Below are positions 53,194-62,132 of a stretch of 64,000 bases of DNA, in pieces. The position numbers and the translations under genes were made by a program. Numbering within the stretch: position 1 is the stretch's first letter; each line of letters starts with the position of its first letter. This stretch comes from Oceanicola sp. (GTDB taxonomy: Bacteria; Pseudomonadota; Alphaproteobacteria; Rhodobacterales; Rhodobacteraceae). The notes beneath the pieces were generated by a model. That model did no database searches and had not been told where the DNA came from. It saw nothing but the letters and a program-made list of their open reading frames with translations. Location: contig CP051231.1 in NCBI GenBank assembly GCA_017792405.1, forward strand, positions 2,860,062 through 2,924,061, read 5' to 3'.

Positions 53194-54255
53194 TTAGGCG
53201 GTGGCGGGTGACGGCACTCGGTTCAGCAGGCGGTGGGTGGCCATGGCGGAGAGCCACATGGCGGTGAGGGCGAGCCATGCGGTGGAGCTGAGGGCGGAGC
53301 CGCCGGAGACGCCCGCGCCGACCGCACAACCACCTGCGAGCATGGCGCCGAAGCCCATGAGAGCCCCGCCGATCAGGTAGCGCTCCATCGGAGTGTCAGG
53401 CTGGAAACGCTGGATGGTAAATTCGCGAGCGGCGAGGGCTGCGGCGAAGGAGCCGAGGAAGACACCGGGCACGAGGCCTAGGCCGAAGGAGAGTGGCAGG
53501 GAGGGGGTGCCAACGAGGCCCATCAGCGTGTCGGTCGCCGGGCCGGTGAAGCTGATGGAGCTGACGGAGACCGGCTCGAAGGCGATCTGGCTGGCGTGGT
53601 AGGTGACGAACCAGCCTGCCGCGACCGCCACGCCGACGAGAGCGGAGGCGAGGATTTGCCCGAGGCTTTTGCGGGCGGCGGCGCGCACCCAGATCAGCGC
53701 AGCAGCGAGAGCGGCGAGCGAGAGGGTGGCGGCGGCGGCGGGCGTGAGGCCCGCGAGGGCGCCGAGGTCGCGGGCCGGGCCGGGCAGGACTTGCCAGAGG
53801 GAGAAGAGCCAGAGCCGGGCGGGGCCGAGGATGCCGGTGAGCGAGGCCTGGGCCACGAGGGTGAGCACGAGGCCGGTGATGAGGGCGCGCAGGTTGCCGG
53901 TGGCGGAGAGCACCAGCAGGCGGGAGGCGCAGCCGCGGGCGAGGATCATGCCTGCGCCGAACATCGCCCCGCCGATCAGCGCGCCCGAGATTGAGCCGGG
54001 CTGGGCGAACTGGCGGGCGTCTGACAGGTCGAGCCAGCTGAGCGCAAGGCCGCCCTGCACCAGCGCGAGCGCGGTGGTGAAGACGATCAGCCATGTGGCC
54101 AGCTTTGGGCCGGGGCGCAGGGTGGCGACCTCGATGGTGGCGGCGCGCAGGCAGAAAGCCGAGCGCTGCGCCGCCGCGCCGAAAAGGAGGCCCACGGCCA
54201 GCCCGAGCAGGGCGACGGCAGGGGCCTCACCGAGGGTGTCGAAGAGCCAGATCAT
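53194..54255 (-). CDS. soxT: SoxT-type YeeE/YedE sulfur transporter
   Basis: A 353-residue membrane protein with about ten helices and the two-fold YeeE/YedE pattern. Conserved cysteines appear in RSAFCLRAATIE, LARGCASRLLVLS and LAGGCAVGAGVSGGS, the sites that relay thiosulfate or sulfur through this family. SoxT genes in sox clusters are thought to import sulfur or help signal to SoxR. It is the last gene of the leftward cluster here; the symbol is assigned by context. Confidence 0.82.
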   Translation of the reverse strand: MIWLFDTLGEAPAVALLGLAVGLLFGAAAQRSAFCLRAATIEVATLRPGPKLATWLIVFTTALALVQGGLALSWLDLSDARQFAQPGSISGALIGGAMFGAGMILARGCASRLLVLSATGNLRALITGLVLTLVAQASLTGILGPARLWLFSLWQVLPGPARDLGALAGLTPAAAATLSLAALAAALIWVRAAARKSLGQILASALVGVAVAAGWFVTYHASQIAFEPVSVSSISFTGPATDTLMGLVGTPSLPLSFGLGLVPGVFLGSFAAALAAREFTIQRFQPDTPMERYLIGGALMGFGAMLAGGCAVGAGVSGGSALSSTAWLALTAMWLSAMATHRLLNRVPSPATA

Positions 54256-54334
54256 CGGGCAATGCCTCCGGTTTTGACCGGGGTATCAGGCCACCGCGCA
54301 GAGGGCTTTGACCGGGATCAAGCGGGCGCGCGGT

Positions 54335-54763
54335 TCAGCCGCCGATGGCTTCGGCGACGATGCCTTCGAGCAGCTCCTCGACGGCATCCATCGGGCCATC
54401 TGGGTAGTCACGGTGGCCGATCTGCACCTTGCCCTCTTTCTCGGTGACGAAGATGCCATAGGGGCAGTGTTGGATATTCATCGGGTCCGCCTCCATCACC
54501 TGGCGGGAGACGACGGCGGAGCAGAAGATGAAGATATCAGCGGCATCGAAGATCTTCACATCGGAGCCGACATCCTCGCCGGTGCGGTTGAGCATGTCGC
54601 CGACGTGGCTGGTGTAGTCGATCACGAGGCCCTGGCCGACGATGGCGGATTCGACCGCGAAGGTGGCATCATCGAAGCTGCCTTCGAAGTCGTGCAGCAC
54701 GGCATCCTGCGCCAGCGCGGGGGTGGCGAGGGTCAGGGCGGCGGCGAGGGTGAGGTGTTTCAT
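54335..54763 (-). CDS. Exported DUF302 protein
   Basis: A 142-residue protein with a signal peptide (MKHLTLAAALTLATPALA). The mature part carries the DUF302 block DVGSDVKIFDAADIFIFCSAVVSRQVMEADPMNIQHCPYGIFV. Cys residues in FCSAVV and HCPYG could form a metal or disulfide site. DUF302 proteins often accompany sulfur-oxidation genes. It lies 87 bases after soxF and 79 bases before soxT. Confidence 0.8.
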   Translation of the reverse strand: MKHLTLAAALTLATPALAQDAVLHDFEGSFDDATFAVESAIVGQGLVIDYTSHVGDMLNRTGEDVGSDVKIFDAADIFIFCSAVVSRQVMEADPMNIQHCPYGIFVTEKEGKVQIGHRDYPDGPMDAVEELLEGIVAEAIGG

Positions 54764-54850
54764 GGCGGGTCTCCTCCGTGGGTGTGCCTTCAGAATGGAG
54801 ATAGGGCGGCGGGGCGCCATGACATGTGTCAAACGCCCCGCCGGGGTGGC

Positions 54851-56119
54851 TTAGCCGAACATGTCGGCAGTGATGCCGGAGTACCAGCCGATGCTCTCTT
54901 CGAAGGTGGCCTTGCGAAGGGCGGCATCTTCGCCTGTCTGGCTTATGAAGCTGTCGGTGGAGGCGATCTTCTCCTCGGTGGGCTCGTAGTTGGCCCCGAC
55001 CTTCACGCCGTCATCGGTGGCGATGAGCGACCAGCAGGTGTTGGAGAACTTGGCGGGGAAGACCCGGCTGCCGGTCAGTGCGCCGCGGATGGCGTTGGCG
55101 GCCACCTTGGCTTGGCTGTTGGCGGAGAAGCCGGATTTGGGCATGTCGCCCTGCGCGGAGGCATCGCCCAGCACGTGGATGTCGGCATCCATCTTCGAGC
55201 TCATGTCGGTGGGGTTCACCGGGGCCCAGTTGCCATCGGTCAGCCCGGCGGCCTCGGCGATGAGGCCCGCCTTCTGGGCAGGGATGACATTGCAGACATC
55301 GACCTTTTCAACCGAGCCGTCGATGCTGACGGTCATCTCGTCGGGGTTCACCTCAACCTTGTCGCCGCCGAAATCGGGGCCGATGCGCTCGACCATGCCG
55401 GTGTAGTGGTTTTGCCAGCCTTCCTCGAAGAGACCCTGCTTGGAGAACTTCTCCTTGGGGTCGACGATGAGGATCTTGGCGGTCGGGTTCCGCTCCTTCA
55501 GCACGTGGGCGACCATCGAGATGCGCTCGTAGGGGCCGGGCGGGCAGCGGTAGGGGTTGGGCGGGGCGACCATGCAGTAGGTGCCGCCCTCGGGCATGGC
55601 CTCGATCTGGGCCTTCAGCAGCTCCGACTGGGAGCCGGCCTTGTAGGCGTGGGGCATCTTGTTCTGGCTCAGCAGGGACCAACCGGGTACCGAGCCATCG
55701 ATGAAGTCGATTCCGGGGGAGATCACTAGCTTGTCGTAGGGCACCGAGCCGCCGCCGGCGAGGGCGACGGTTTTGGCATCCCGGTCGACGCCGGTGGCCC
55801 AGTCGTGGACGACGTTGATGCCATACTCCGAGGCCAGCGTGCCGTAGCTGTGGGCGATGCTGGCGAGGTCGCGGAAGCCGCCGATGTAGAGGTTGGAGAA
55901 GAAGCAGGTATAATAGGTGCGGGTCGGCTCGATGAGGGTCACGTCGATGGCGCCTTCGCTGTCTTTCGCGATGTAGCGGGCGGCGGTGGCGCCCCCTGCC
56001 CCGCCGCCGATCACCACGACGCGGGGCATGCCATGCGAGGCGGCCCGGACCATGGGCGCGGAGAGCGCAGCGGTGCCTGCGGCAGCGGTGCCGAGGAATT
56101 TCCGTCGGTTCAGTTTCAT
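54851..56119 (-). CDS. soxF: SoxF, flavocytochrome c sulfide dehydrogenase flavoprotein
   Basis: A 422-residue FAD protein with a twin-arginine signal (MKLNRRKFLGTAAAGTAALS). PRVVVIGGGAGGATAARYI binds FAD, and the redox-active Cys pair positions are in YTCFFSNLY and CNVIPAQKAG. It oxidises sulfide and passes electrons to the SoxE cytochrome. The start at 56119 gives the Tat motif; the upstream in-frame ATG does not. It follows soxE by 31 bases. Confidence 0.94.
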   Translation of the reverse strand: MKLNRRKFLGTAAAGTAALSAPMVRAASHGMPRVVVIGGGAGGATAARYIAKDSEGAIDVTLIEPTRTYYTCFFSNLYIGGFRDLASIAHSYGTLASEYGINVVHDWATGVDRDAKTVALAGGGSVPYDKLVISPGIDFIDGSVPGWSLLSQNKMPHAYKAGSQSELLKAQIEAMPEGGTYCMVAPPNPYRCPPGPYERISMVAHVLKERNPTAKILIVDPKEKFSKQGLFEEGWQNHYTGMVERIGPDFGGDKVEVNPDEMTVSIDGSVEKVDVCNVIPAQKAGLIAEAAGLTDGNWAPVNPTDMSSKMDADIHVLGDASAQGDMPKSGFSANSQAKVAANAIRGALTGSRVFPAKFSNTCWSLIATDDGVKVGANYEPTEEKIASTDSFISQTGEDAALRKATFEESIGWYSGITADMFG

Positions 56120-56150
56120 GCTGGTGTCCTCCCTGTTCTGCGCGACCCGT

Positions 56151-56858
56151 TCACTCCTCCAGGGTCGCAAAATACGCGGCCAGCGCCGCGATTTCTTCGT
56201 CGCCGAGCCGCCCGGCGACCATGTTCATCACCGGGTGCTCGCGTTTCTTTTGTTTGTAGGCGTGCATGGCCACCACGAAATCCTCCTCGGGCCAGAGCAC
56301 GATGGAGGGGATGCCGTCATCCCCGCCGGTGGCCTGGTGGCAGGTGGTGCATTCGGAGGCGAGATATTCGCCGTATTCTGGGTCGCCCACGAGGGCGAGG
56401 ATCGCCGGGTCGAGATCGTGATCGGTGCCTTGGGCCGTGGGGTCGGCCTCGGGGATGTTGGCGGGCGAGGCAGAGAAGGTGCGCAGGTAGGCGATGAGAT
56501 CAGCGCGCACCTGCGGGTCATCCTCGCCGCGATAGCTCATGCGGGTGCCCGGCACGATCTGCTTTGGGGTCACGAGAAAGGCGTCGAGCGTATCGGCGTG
56601 CCACTCAAGCCCTTTCTCGCCCGCGCGGGTGAAGGCCTTGGAATAGCGAAACCCGTCGATCGAGCCAGCGCGGCGGCCAAAGAGGCCGTTGAGCGCCGGG
56701 CCGATGCGGTTTTTGGCCTCGGCGCCGACCTGATGGCAGCCCTTGCACTTGGCGAAGGCCTTCTCGCCGCGCGCCACGTCGCCCGCTTCCGATGCTGCGC
56801 CCGCGCCCGGCAGGAGGCCGAGCGCGGTGAGCAGGAGAGCGGTGCGGAGCGACCTCAT
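56151..56858 (-). CDS. soxE: SoxE, diheme cytochrome c
   Basis: A 235-residue periplasmic cytochrome with a signal peptide (about 1-22) and two CxxCH sites: CKGCH (38-42) and CTTCH (about 170). The first domain (ARGEKAFAKCKGCHQVGAEAKNRIGPALNGLFGRRAG) closely matches the C-terminal domain of SoxD next door, indicating duplication. It is the cytochrome partner of SoxF. The start overlaps the soxD stop by four bases. Confidence 0.92.
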   Translation of the reverse strand: MRSLRTALLLTALGLLPGAGAASEAGDVARGEKAFAKCKGCHQVGAEAKNRIGPALNGLFGRRAGSIDGFRYSKAFTRAGEKGLEWHADTLDAFLVTPKQIVPGTRMSYRGEDDPQVRADLIAYLRTFSASPANIPEADPTAQGTDHDLDPAILALVGDPEYGEYLASECTTCHQATGGDDGIPSIVLWPEEDFVVAMHAYKQKKREHPVMNMVAGRLGDEEIAALAAYFATLEE

Positions 56859-58168
56859 TCGGCGAAAGACCCGAGGTAGGCCTCGACTGCCGCGATGTCA
56901 TCCTCCTTGCGGAGACCGTTGAACGACATCTTGGTGCCTTTCAGGTAGGCCTTGGGCTTGGCGAGGAAGCCTGCGAGCGTTTCAGTATTCCAGACGAGCC
57001 CGCCCTCGCCCGCTTCGCTCATGGCCTTGGAGTATTTGAACCCTTCGACGGTGCCGGCGGTGCGGCCCATGATGCCATTGAGTTGGGGGCCGGTCTTGTT
57101 TTCAGCACCTGCGCCGACCTGATGGCAGGCCTTGCACTTCTTGAAGACCTTCTCGCCTGCCGCGATCAGCTCGGGGTCGGCGGCGGCCATTGTGTCTTCG
57201 GCGGCGGGGTCCTCGGGGGCGGCCTCTTGGGTGGCAGGTTCCTCGGCGGCGACTGTTTCGACGGTTGCCTCTTCGGCCTGCGCCTCTTCGGCAGGGGCGG
57301 CCGCTTCGGTGACTTGTGCCACCTCTTCGGCTGCGCCCTCCTCCTCGGGGGTCACATCGAGCACGGTGGCGCGCATGGTGATCTCGACGCTGTCCTTGCA
57401 GTTTTCCATGCAGGGTTCGGCGCGCCATTGCGGATATTCCGTTTCTGCGCGGTCATCGACGATGAAGCCCTCGGCGTTGGGCATCTCGACCTCAAGGAAG
57501 TTCTCCCGTGTGAGCACGAAGTCCTCATCCACCATGAAGTTCGAATACAGAATGTAGGCCGTGATGGCGTAGGTGTCATCTGCCGAGAGGGTCTGTGCCG
57601 CGCCGAAGGGCATGGAGCGGTGGATGTAGTCGAAGGTGGTGGAGAGGTAGGGCCAGTAGGAGCCGACCGTCTTGAGCGGGTCTTCGTCGGCAAGGGTACC
57701 GTCGCCGCCCGCGAGCTTGGGCCAGTTGCCGGAGCCTTCGGCGAATTCACCGTGGCAGACGGCGCAGTTTTCGGAAAAGAGCGCCTCGCCATCTTCGACG
57801 GAACCGGAGCCTTCGGGGAGGCCGCGACCGTCGGGCATGACCTTCACGTCCCACGCGGCGATTTCATCGTCGGTCGCCGGGCGGCCAAGGCCGAATTTGG
57901 CGAGGACAACCGGGGCAGCCTCGGCGGGAGCCTGGGGCTGGCTTTCCGCGGCCTCGGGTGCCACTTCGGCGGGGGCCGCATCGGTAGCTTGCGCTGCTTC
58001 TTCGGCCACGGGCTCGGGCGTGGTTTGCGCTTCGGCGGCGGGGATCGCCTGACCGCGCAGGGGCGCGGGTACATCGACCACGAACTGGTCGGCGGCAATG
58101 TAGGCCGCGCCGAGCAGGGTGGCGGTGCCACCCAGAGCGGGGGCGAAGATATTAAGAAACTTCGACAT
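56855..58168 (-). CDS. soxD: SoxD, diheme cytochrome c of sulfane dehydrogenase
   Basis: A 437-residue protein. An N-terminal hydrophobic helix (about 4-27) with no obvious cleavage site is followed by an Ala/Glu/Pro-rich segment (43-86) and a heme domain with CAVCH (135-139). A second Ala/Glu-rich linker (274-330) leads to a C-terminal cytochrome domain with CKACH (345-349). SoxD takes electrons from the SoxC molybdenum site. The anchor suggests membrane attachment. It overlaps soxC by 17 bases. Confidence 0.93.
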   Translation of the reverse strand: MSKFLNIFAPALGGTATLLGAAYIAADQFVVDVPAPLRGQAIPAAEAQTTPEPVAEEAAQATDAAPAEVAPEAAESQPQAPAEAAPVVLAKFGLGRPATDDEIAAWDVKVMPDGRGLPEGSGSVEDGEALFSENCAVCHGEFAEGSGNWPKLAGGDGTLADEDPLKTVGSYWPYLSTTFDYIHRSMPFGAAQTLSADDTYAITAYILYSNFMVDEDFVLTRENFLEVEMPNAEGFIVDDRAETEYPQWRAEPCMENCKDSVEITMRATVLDVTPEEEGAAEEVAQVTEAAAPAEEAQAEEATVETVAAEEPATQEAAPEDPAAEDTMAAADPELIAAGEKVFKKCKACHQVGAGAENKTGPQLNGIMGRTAGTVEGFKYSKAMSEAGEGGLVWNTETLAGFLAKPKAYLKGTKMSFNGLRKEDDIAAVEAYLGSFAE

Positions 58169-59417
58169 TTTCAGCGCTCCCGTCTGTGTTCACATGCCAG
58201 GTCTGGATGCAGTTGTTGTGATAGACCGAGTTGAGGCCGCGCACTTCGCGCAGTTGAGCCTTGGTCGGCTGGACATAGCCGGTTTCATCCATCGCGCGGC
58301 TTTGCAGCAGCATCTCGGAGCCGTCCCACTCGGTATCGAGGTAGAAGCGGGTCAGGGCCTTGGTGTCGCCCTGGGTGCGCCCCAAGCGGGCCGTCTCCCA
58401 TGTTTTGCCGCCGTCCTTGGACACGTCGACACGGGTGATCCGCCCGTGGCCGGACCATGCCATGCCGGTGATGACCAGCGGGCCGGGGCCGTGGGTGATG
58501 GGGGCTTGCGGGCTGGGCGAGGTGACGACCGACTTGGCATCCATCACCCATGTCCACTTGCGGGAGGTGCCGTCTGCCAGCGTGTCGGTGTACTTGGAGG
58601 TTTCCTCGCGGCTCTCCACGGCGGCATCGGTCACCTCGATGCGGCGGAGCCATTTGACCCACATGTTGCCTTCCCAGCCGGGAACGACGAGGCGCACCGG
58701 GTACCCGTGCTCTTTACGCAAAGCCTCGCCGTTTGCCTTGAAGGCCACGAGCACATCGTCGAGCGCCTTTTCCATCGGGATCGAGCGGCCATTGGAGGAG
58801 GCGTCAGCTCCTTCAACATAAACCCAGCGGCCCTCGGTGGCGCCATCATACCCAGCCTCAGCCAGCAGGGTCCGCAGGGGGATGCCGGTGTATTCCATGT
58901 TGTGGATCATGCCGTGGGTGAACTGCGCGCCGTTCAGCTGCGCGCCAGCCCATTCCATGCCGGTGTTGGCCGCGCATTCGCAGAAATAGACGTGGTTCTC
59001 GCGCGGGAAGCGCTCGAGATCGGCATAGGTGAAGACCAGCGGCTGAAGATCGAGGCCGTTGATCATCAGGCGGTAATCTTCCTTGCGCAGCTCGATGGCG
59101 CCGGAGTGGTGGCGCTCGAAGGCACAGCCTTGGGGCGTGATGGTACCGTCGAGCGCGTGGATGGGCGTGAAGTTGATCGAGGAGATCGGATCGGCGGTGA
59201 GCCAGGGCACGTTGCGACGGATTACGTCACCCTCATACTCGATCGGCATGCCGTAGGGGGTGGCATCGACGCCTTCGCCGAGGCTCATGGCCCAATCCTG
59301 CGGCTCGGTGATCAGCGGATCACCTTCGGCGCGGGCCTGCGTGGCCAGCGTGCCTGCCGCGGCGGCGGCGGAGCCGGCCAGAACGGCGCGGCGGGAGATT
59401 TTGAGATCGTCGCTCAT
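58152..59417 (-). CDS. soxC: SoxC, sulfane dehydrogenase molybdenum subunit
   Basis: A 421-residue sulfite-oxidase-family protein with a twin-arginine signal (SDDLKISRRAVLAGSAAAAAG). The molybdenum-ligand Cys is in HVYFCECAANTGMEW; the dimerisation domain follows. It oxidises the SoxYZ-bound sulfane sulfur. The start at 59417 gives MSDDLKISRR; an ATG seven codons upstream is also in frame. Confidence 0.95.
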   Translation of the reverse strand: MSDDLKISRRAVLAGSAAAAAGTLATQARAEGDPLITEPQDWAMSLGEGVDATPYGMPIEYEGDVIRRNVPWLTADPISSINFTPIHALDGTITPQGCAFERHHSGAIELRKEDYRLMINGLDLQPLVFTYADLERFPRENHVYFCECAANTGMEWAGAQLNGAQFTHGMIHNMEYTGIPLRTLLAEAGYDGATEGRWVYVEGADASSNGRSIPMEKALDDVLVAFKANGEALRKEHGYPVRLVVPGWEGNMWVKWLRRIEVTDAAVESREETSKYTDTLADGTSRKWTWVMDAKSVVTSPSPQAPITHGPGPLVITGMAWSGHGRITRVDVSKDGGKTWETARLGRTQGDTKALTRFYLDTEWDGSEMLLQSRAMDETGYVQPTKAQLREVRGLNSVYHNNCIQTWHVNTDGSAENVEVS

Positions 59418-59455
59418 GGGGGTGTGCTCCTCATTCACGGGGGTGTGGGTGGTGG

Positions 59456-61153
59456 TCAGTCGACCACCACTTTCACGTTGTCATGGTCACCTGCGGTGAC
59501 CGTGCCGAGTTTCTTGATATGGCTTTCGACCACGTCCCAGATGGGCGGGCCTTCGGTGCCCTCGTTGACCGAGGCCCAGCCGGCGACGGTGTAGTTTTTG
59601 GCAGGGTCGATGGGCTCGCCGGAGGAAAGCAGGGTCATACCCGAGATGCGCTCGCCCTGCGGCTTGTTGATGTCGATCTGGTAGCCCATGCCGCCTATGC
59701 GGACCATGTCGCCGCCCTGCTGGTAGTAGGGGTCGGGGTTGAAGATATTGTCGGCCACGTCTTCGAGGATGACCTTGATGAATTCGCCCGTCATTTCAGT
59801 GCGGTAGGCGTTGGGGTAGGTCATGGAAGTGACGTTGAAGATATCTTCGCGGGTGATGTCCTGCCCCGGGATCATCGAGGCGCCCCAGCGGACACCGGGG
59901 GACATGGCGATCTGCGCGTCACGCTCGGAGAGCAGGGCGTCGCAGATCAGGTCGTCCCACGTGCCGTTGAAGTTGCCACGGCGGTAGAGCGTGGTGTCGG
60001 TCTGACCGATAACCTCGGACATTTCAGCCTCGTAGGGGGCGCGCTGCTCGTCGATGAGGGCGGCGATCTCGGCGTCGGGGGCGATGACATCGGAGAAGAT
60101 CGGGATGAGCTTGTGGCGGTAGCCCATCATCCGGCCGTCGCGCACGTCGAGATCCACGCGGGAGACGAACTTGCCGTGGGAGCCGGAGGCGACGACGATG
60201 GTGTCGCCCACCACCACCGGCTCGGGGAGCGCGTCGTGGGTGTGGCCGGAGAGGATGACGTCGATCCCGGGCACGACGGAGGCCATCTTCTTGTCCACGT
60301 CGAAGCCGTTGTGGGAGAGGACGACGACCACCTCGGCGCCTTGGCTGCGGACCTCCTCGACCATTTCGGCCATGTGCTCGTCGCGGATGCCGAAGGAGTA
60401 TTCGGGGAACATCCAGCCGGGGTTGGCGATGGGCATGTACGGGAAGGCCTGACCGATGACGGCGATCTTGGTGCCGCCGCGCTCGAAGAACTCGTAGGGC
60501 GGGAAGAGCTCTGCCGGTTCATCCCACTCGGCGTCGAAGATGTTTTGGCCCAGCGCGGCGAAGGGGAGGCCTTCGACGATTTCGTTCACCCGGTCGGAGC
60601 CGAGGGTGAACTCCCAGTGGAAGGTCATGGCATCGGGCTTGAGCGCGTTCATCACGTTGACCATGTCCTGCCCCTGCGTTTGCAGGCAGGTGTAGGAGCC
60701 GTGCCACGTGTCGCCGCCATCGAGCAGAAGAGCATCGGGGCGGTCGGCGCGGATGGAATTGATGACGGTGGCGACGCGGTCGAGCCCGCCGACGCGGCCG
60801 TATTGCGCGGCCAGCGCGGCGAAGTCGCCGGAGGAGAGGGCATAATGGGAGGGCGAGCCGTCTTCGATGCCGTAGAGCTTGCGGAAGTCGGCGCCGGTGA
60901 TGTGGGGCACGACGCCCTTGTTCTCGCCCACGCCGAGGTTGACCGACGGCTCGCGGAAGTAGACGGGCTTCAGCTGGGCGTGGATATCGGTGACGTGGAT
61001 GAGCGAGACGTTTCCGAAGGTGTCGAACTCCAGCAGCTGATCCTGCGTGAGCGCCTGCTGCGCGGCCAGACGCGCCCAGTTGCCGAAACCGGAGGTGCCG
61101 TAGAGGGCGGAGGCGGCCATGCCGACCTGAAGGAAATCGCGGCGGGAGATCAT
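59456..61153 (-). CDS. soxB: SoxB, S-sulfosulfanyl-L-cysteine sulfohydrolase
   Basis: A 565-residue 5'-nucleotidase-fold protein with a Tat signal (MISRRDFLQVGMAASALYG) and a dimanganese site in LIHVTDIHAQLKPVYFREPS, LLLDGGDTWHGS and ILSGHTHDALPEP. It hydrolyses sulfate from the SoxY cysteine. soxB is preceded by a good promoter (61171-61198) and, before that, a terminator hairpin, so it may start its own transcript. Confidence 0.97.
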   Translation of the reverse strand: MISRRDFLQVGMAASALYGTSGFGNWARLAAQQALTQDQLLEFDTFGNVSLIHVTDIHAQLKPVYFREPSVNLGVGENKGVVPHITGADFRKLYGIEDGSPSHYALSSGDFAALAAQYGRVGGLDRVATVINSIRADRPDALLLDGGDTWHGSYTCLQTQGQDMVNVMNALKPDAMTFHWEFTLGSDRVNEIVEGLPFAALGQNIFDAEWDEPAELFPPYEFFERGGTKIAVIGQAFPYMPIANPGWMFPEYSFGIRDEHMAEMVEEVRSQGAEVVVVLSHNGFDVDKKMASVVPGIDVILSGHTHDALPEPVVVGDTIVVASGSHGKFVSRVDLDVRDGRMMGYRHKLIPIFSDVIAPDAEIAALIDEQRAPYEAEMSEVIGQTDTTLYRRGNFNGTWDDLICDALLSERDAQIAMSPGVRWGASMIPGQDITREDIFNVTSMTYPNAYRTEMTGEFIKVILEDVADNIFNPDPYYQQGGDMVRIGGMGYQIDINKPQGERISGMTLLSSGEPIDPAKNYTVAGWASVNEGTEGPPIWDVVESHIKKLGTVTAGDHDNVKVVVD

Positions 61154-61170
61154 TGTAAGCTCATCCTGTA

Positions 61171-61198
61171 TTTATATGCGCATGTGTGCATCTGTCAG
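61171..61198 (-). promoter_or_regulatory. Candidate soxB promoter
   Basis: Minus-strand CTGACA (61198-61193) and TATAAA (61176-61171) with a 16-base spacer each match five of six consensus positions. The predicted start of transcription is about ten bases before the soxB ATG, so the leader would be very short. Confidence 0.55.
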
Positions 61199-61204
61199 GG
61201 ACAG

Positions 61205-61234
61205 AAAACCCGCGCCGGATTGCTCCGACGCGGG
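61205..61234 (-). terminator. Intercistronic terminator between soxA and soxB
   Basis: Leftward, CCCGCGTCGGAGCAATCCGG then CGCGGG folds as a 6-bp plus 4-bp stem with one mismatch, followed by TTTTCTG. It starts seven bases after the soxA stop. The four-T tail suggests partial termination. Confidence 0.65.
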
Positions 61235-61240
61235 CCTAGC

Positions 61241-62101
61241 TTACTGGCGAACTGCCGGGGTTTCGACCGAAAGGCCGTTGCCGCGGGAGGCGACGTAAAG
61301 CTCCAGCGCGCGGAACTCGTCGGAGCCTTCGGCGAAGGTCTCGGCGCGGGTGTCGCGGATGCAGCCCCGGAAGCGGTTATGCTTGGAGATCAGCTTGGCC
61401 TGCTTCAGCCGGTAGGTTGGGAAGCCGTTGGTCTGCCCCTGGCTGAGGTGGTCGGCGCGGATCATGTTGCCGTAGTTGTCTTCGTGGCAGTTGGCACAGG
61501 ACAGCTCGAGCTGGCCGTAGCGGGTGTAATACATCTCCTTTCCCTGCTCCCAGAAGGGGGCGGCGGGCCCGTCGATGGCCACGTTCATCGGCATGCCGCG
61601 CGATTGCAGGCCGATCAGGGCGACCATGCCCTGCATGTCGTCGCCCGACCACTTCCACGCATCAGCGCCCATGCGCTCGGTGCGGCAATCGTTGATGGCG
61701 TCTTCCATCGTCACCAGCTTGCCGGTCTCTTCATCAACCTTGGGCATGGTGGGGGTGAGACCTGCGAAGGTTTCGACGCCCTCGTGGCAGCCCTGACAGC
61801 TTTCGCCCACGGTGCCCTCGGCGGTGGCGTAGGCCTCCATCGCGGCATCCACGGTCAGCATGCCGGGGTTGTCGAAATCGTCCATCTCCAGCGACTGGGT
61901 CTCGTCGGTGCGGAAGCGCCAGCCGGAGTAGATGGTATCGAACACGTCCGACAGGTGATCGGGCGCGGCGGTTTCGGTGACGATCTCGGTCTCGCCGTTG
62001 ATGGTGAGGCTGTCCTCATCCGGCCCGGCGTGGGCAGCCACCGCGAAGGCGGATGCCGCAACCAGTGCGATGTAGCTTGCGCTCTTGCTTGCTTTGTTCA
62101 C
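61241..62101 (-). CDS. soxA: SoxA, diheme cytochrome c of thiosulfate oxidation
   Basis: A 286-residue periplasmic protein with a signal peptide (to about AHAGPDED). Heme sites are CQGCH and CANCH, and the active-site Cys lies in HNRFRGCIRDTRAE. With SoxX it attaches thiosulfate to SoxY. A GTG start at 62101 was chosen: GGGAGG lies just upstream, whereas the longer frame reads into soxZ. It follows soxZ by 31 bases. Confidence 0.95.
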   Translation of the reverse strand: MNKASKSASYIALVAASAFAVAAHAGPDEDSLTINGETEIVTETAAPDHLSDVFDTIYSGWRFRTDETQSLEMDDFDNPGMLTVDAAMEAYATAEGTVGESCQGCHEGVETFAGLTPTMPKVDEETGKLVTMEDAINDCRTERMGADAWKWSGDDMQGMVALIGLQSRGMPMNVAIDGPAAPFWEQGKEMYYTRYGQLELSCANCHEDNYGNMIRADHLSQGQTNGFPTYRLKQAKLISKHNRFRGCIRDTRAETFAEGSDEFRALELYVASRGNGLSVETPAVRQ

Positions 62102-62132
62102 GCGTCCCTCCCTGAACGTGTGCGGCGTGGGA

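Noticed and set aside
61177..61192. ATGCACAC and ATGCGCAT near the soxB promoter as a third 11-bp array
   Set aside because: The two units are nine bases apart and only two in number, so they do not match the 11-bp arrays.
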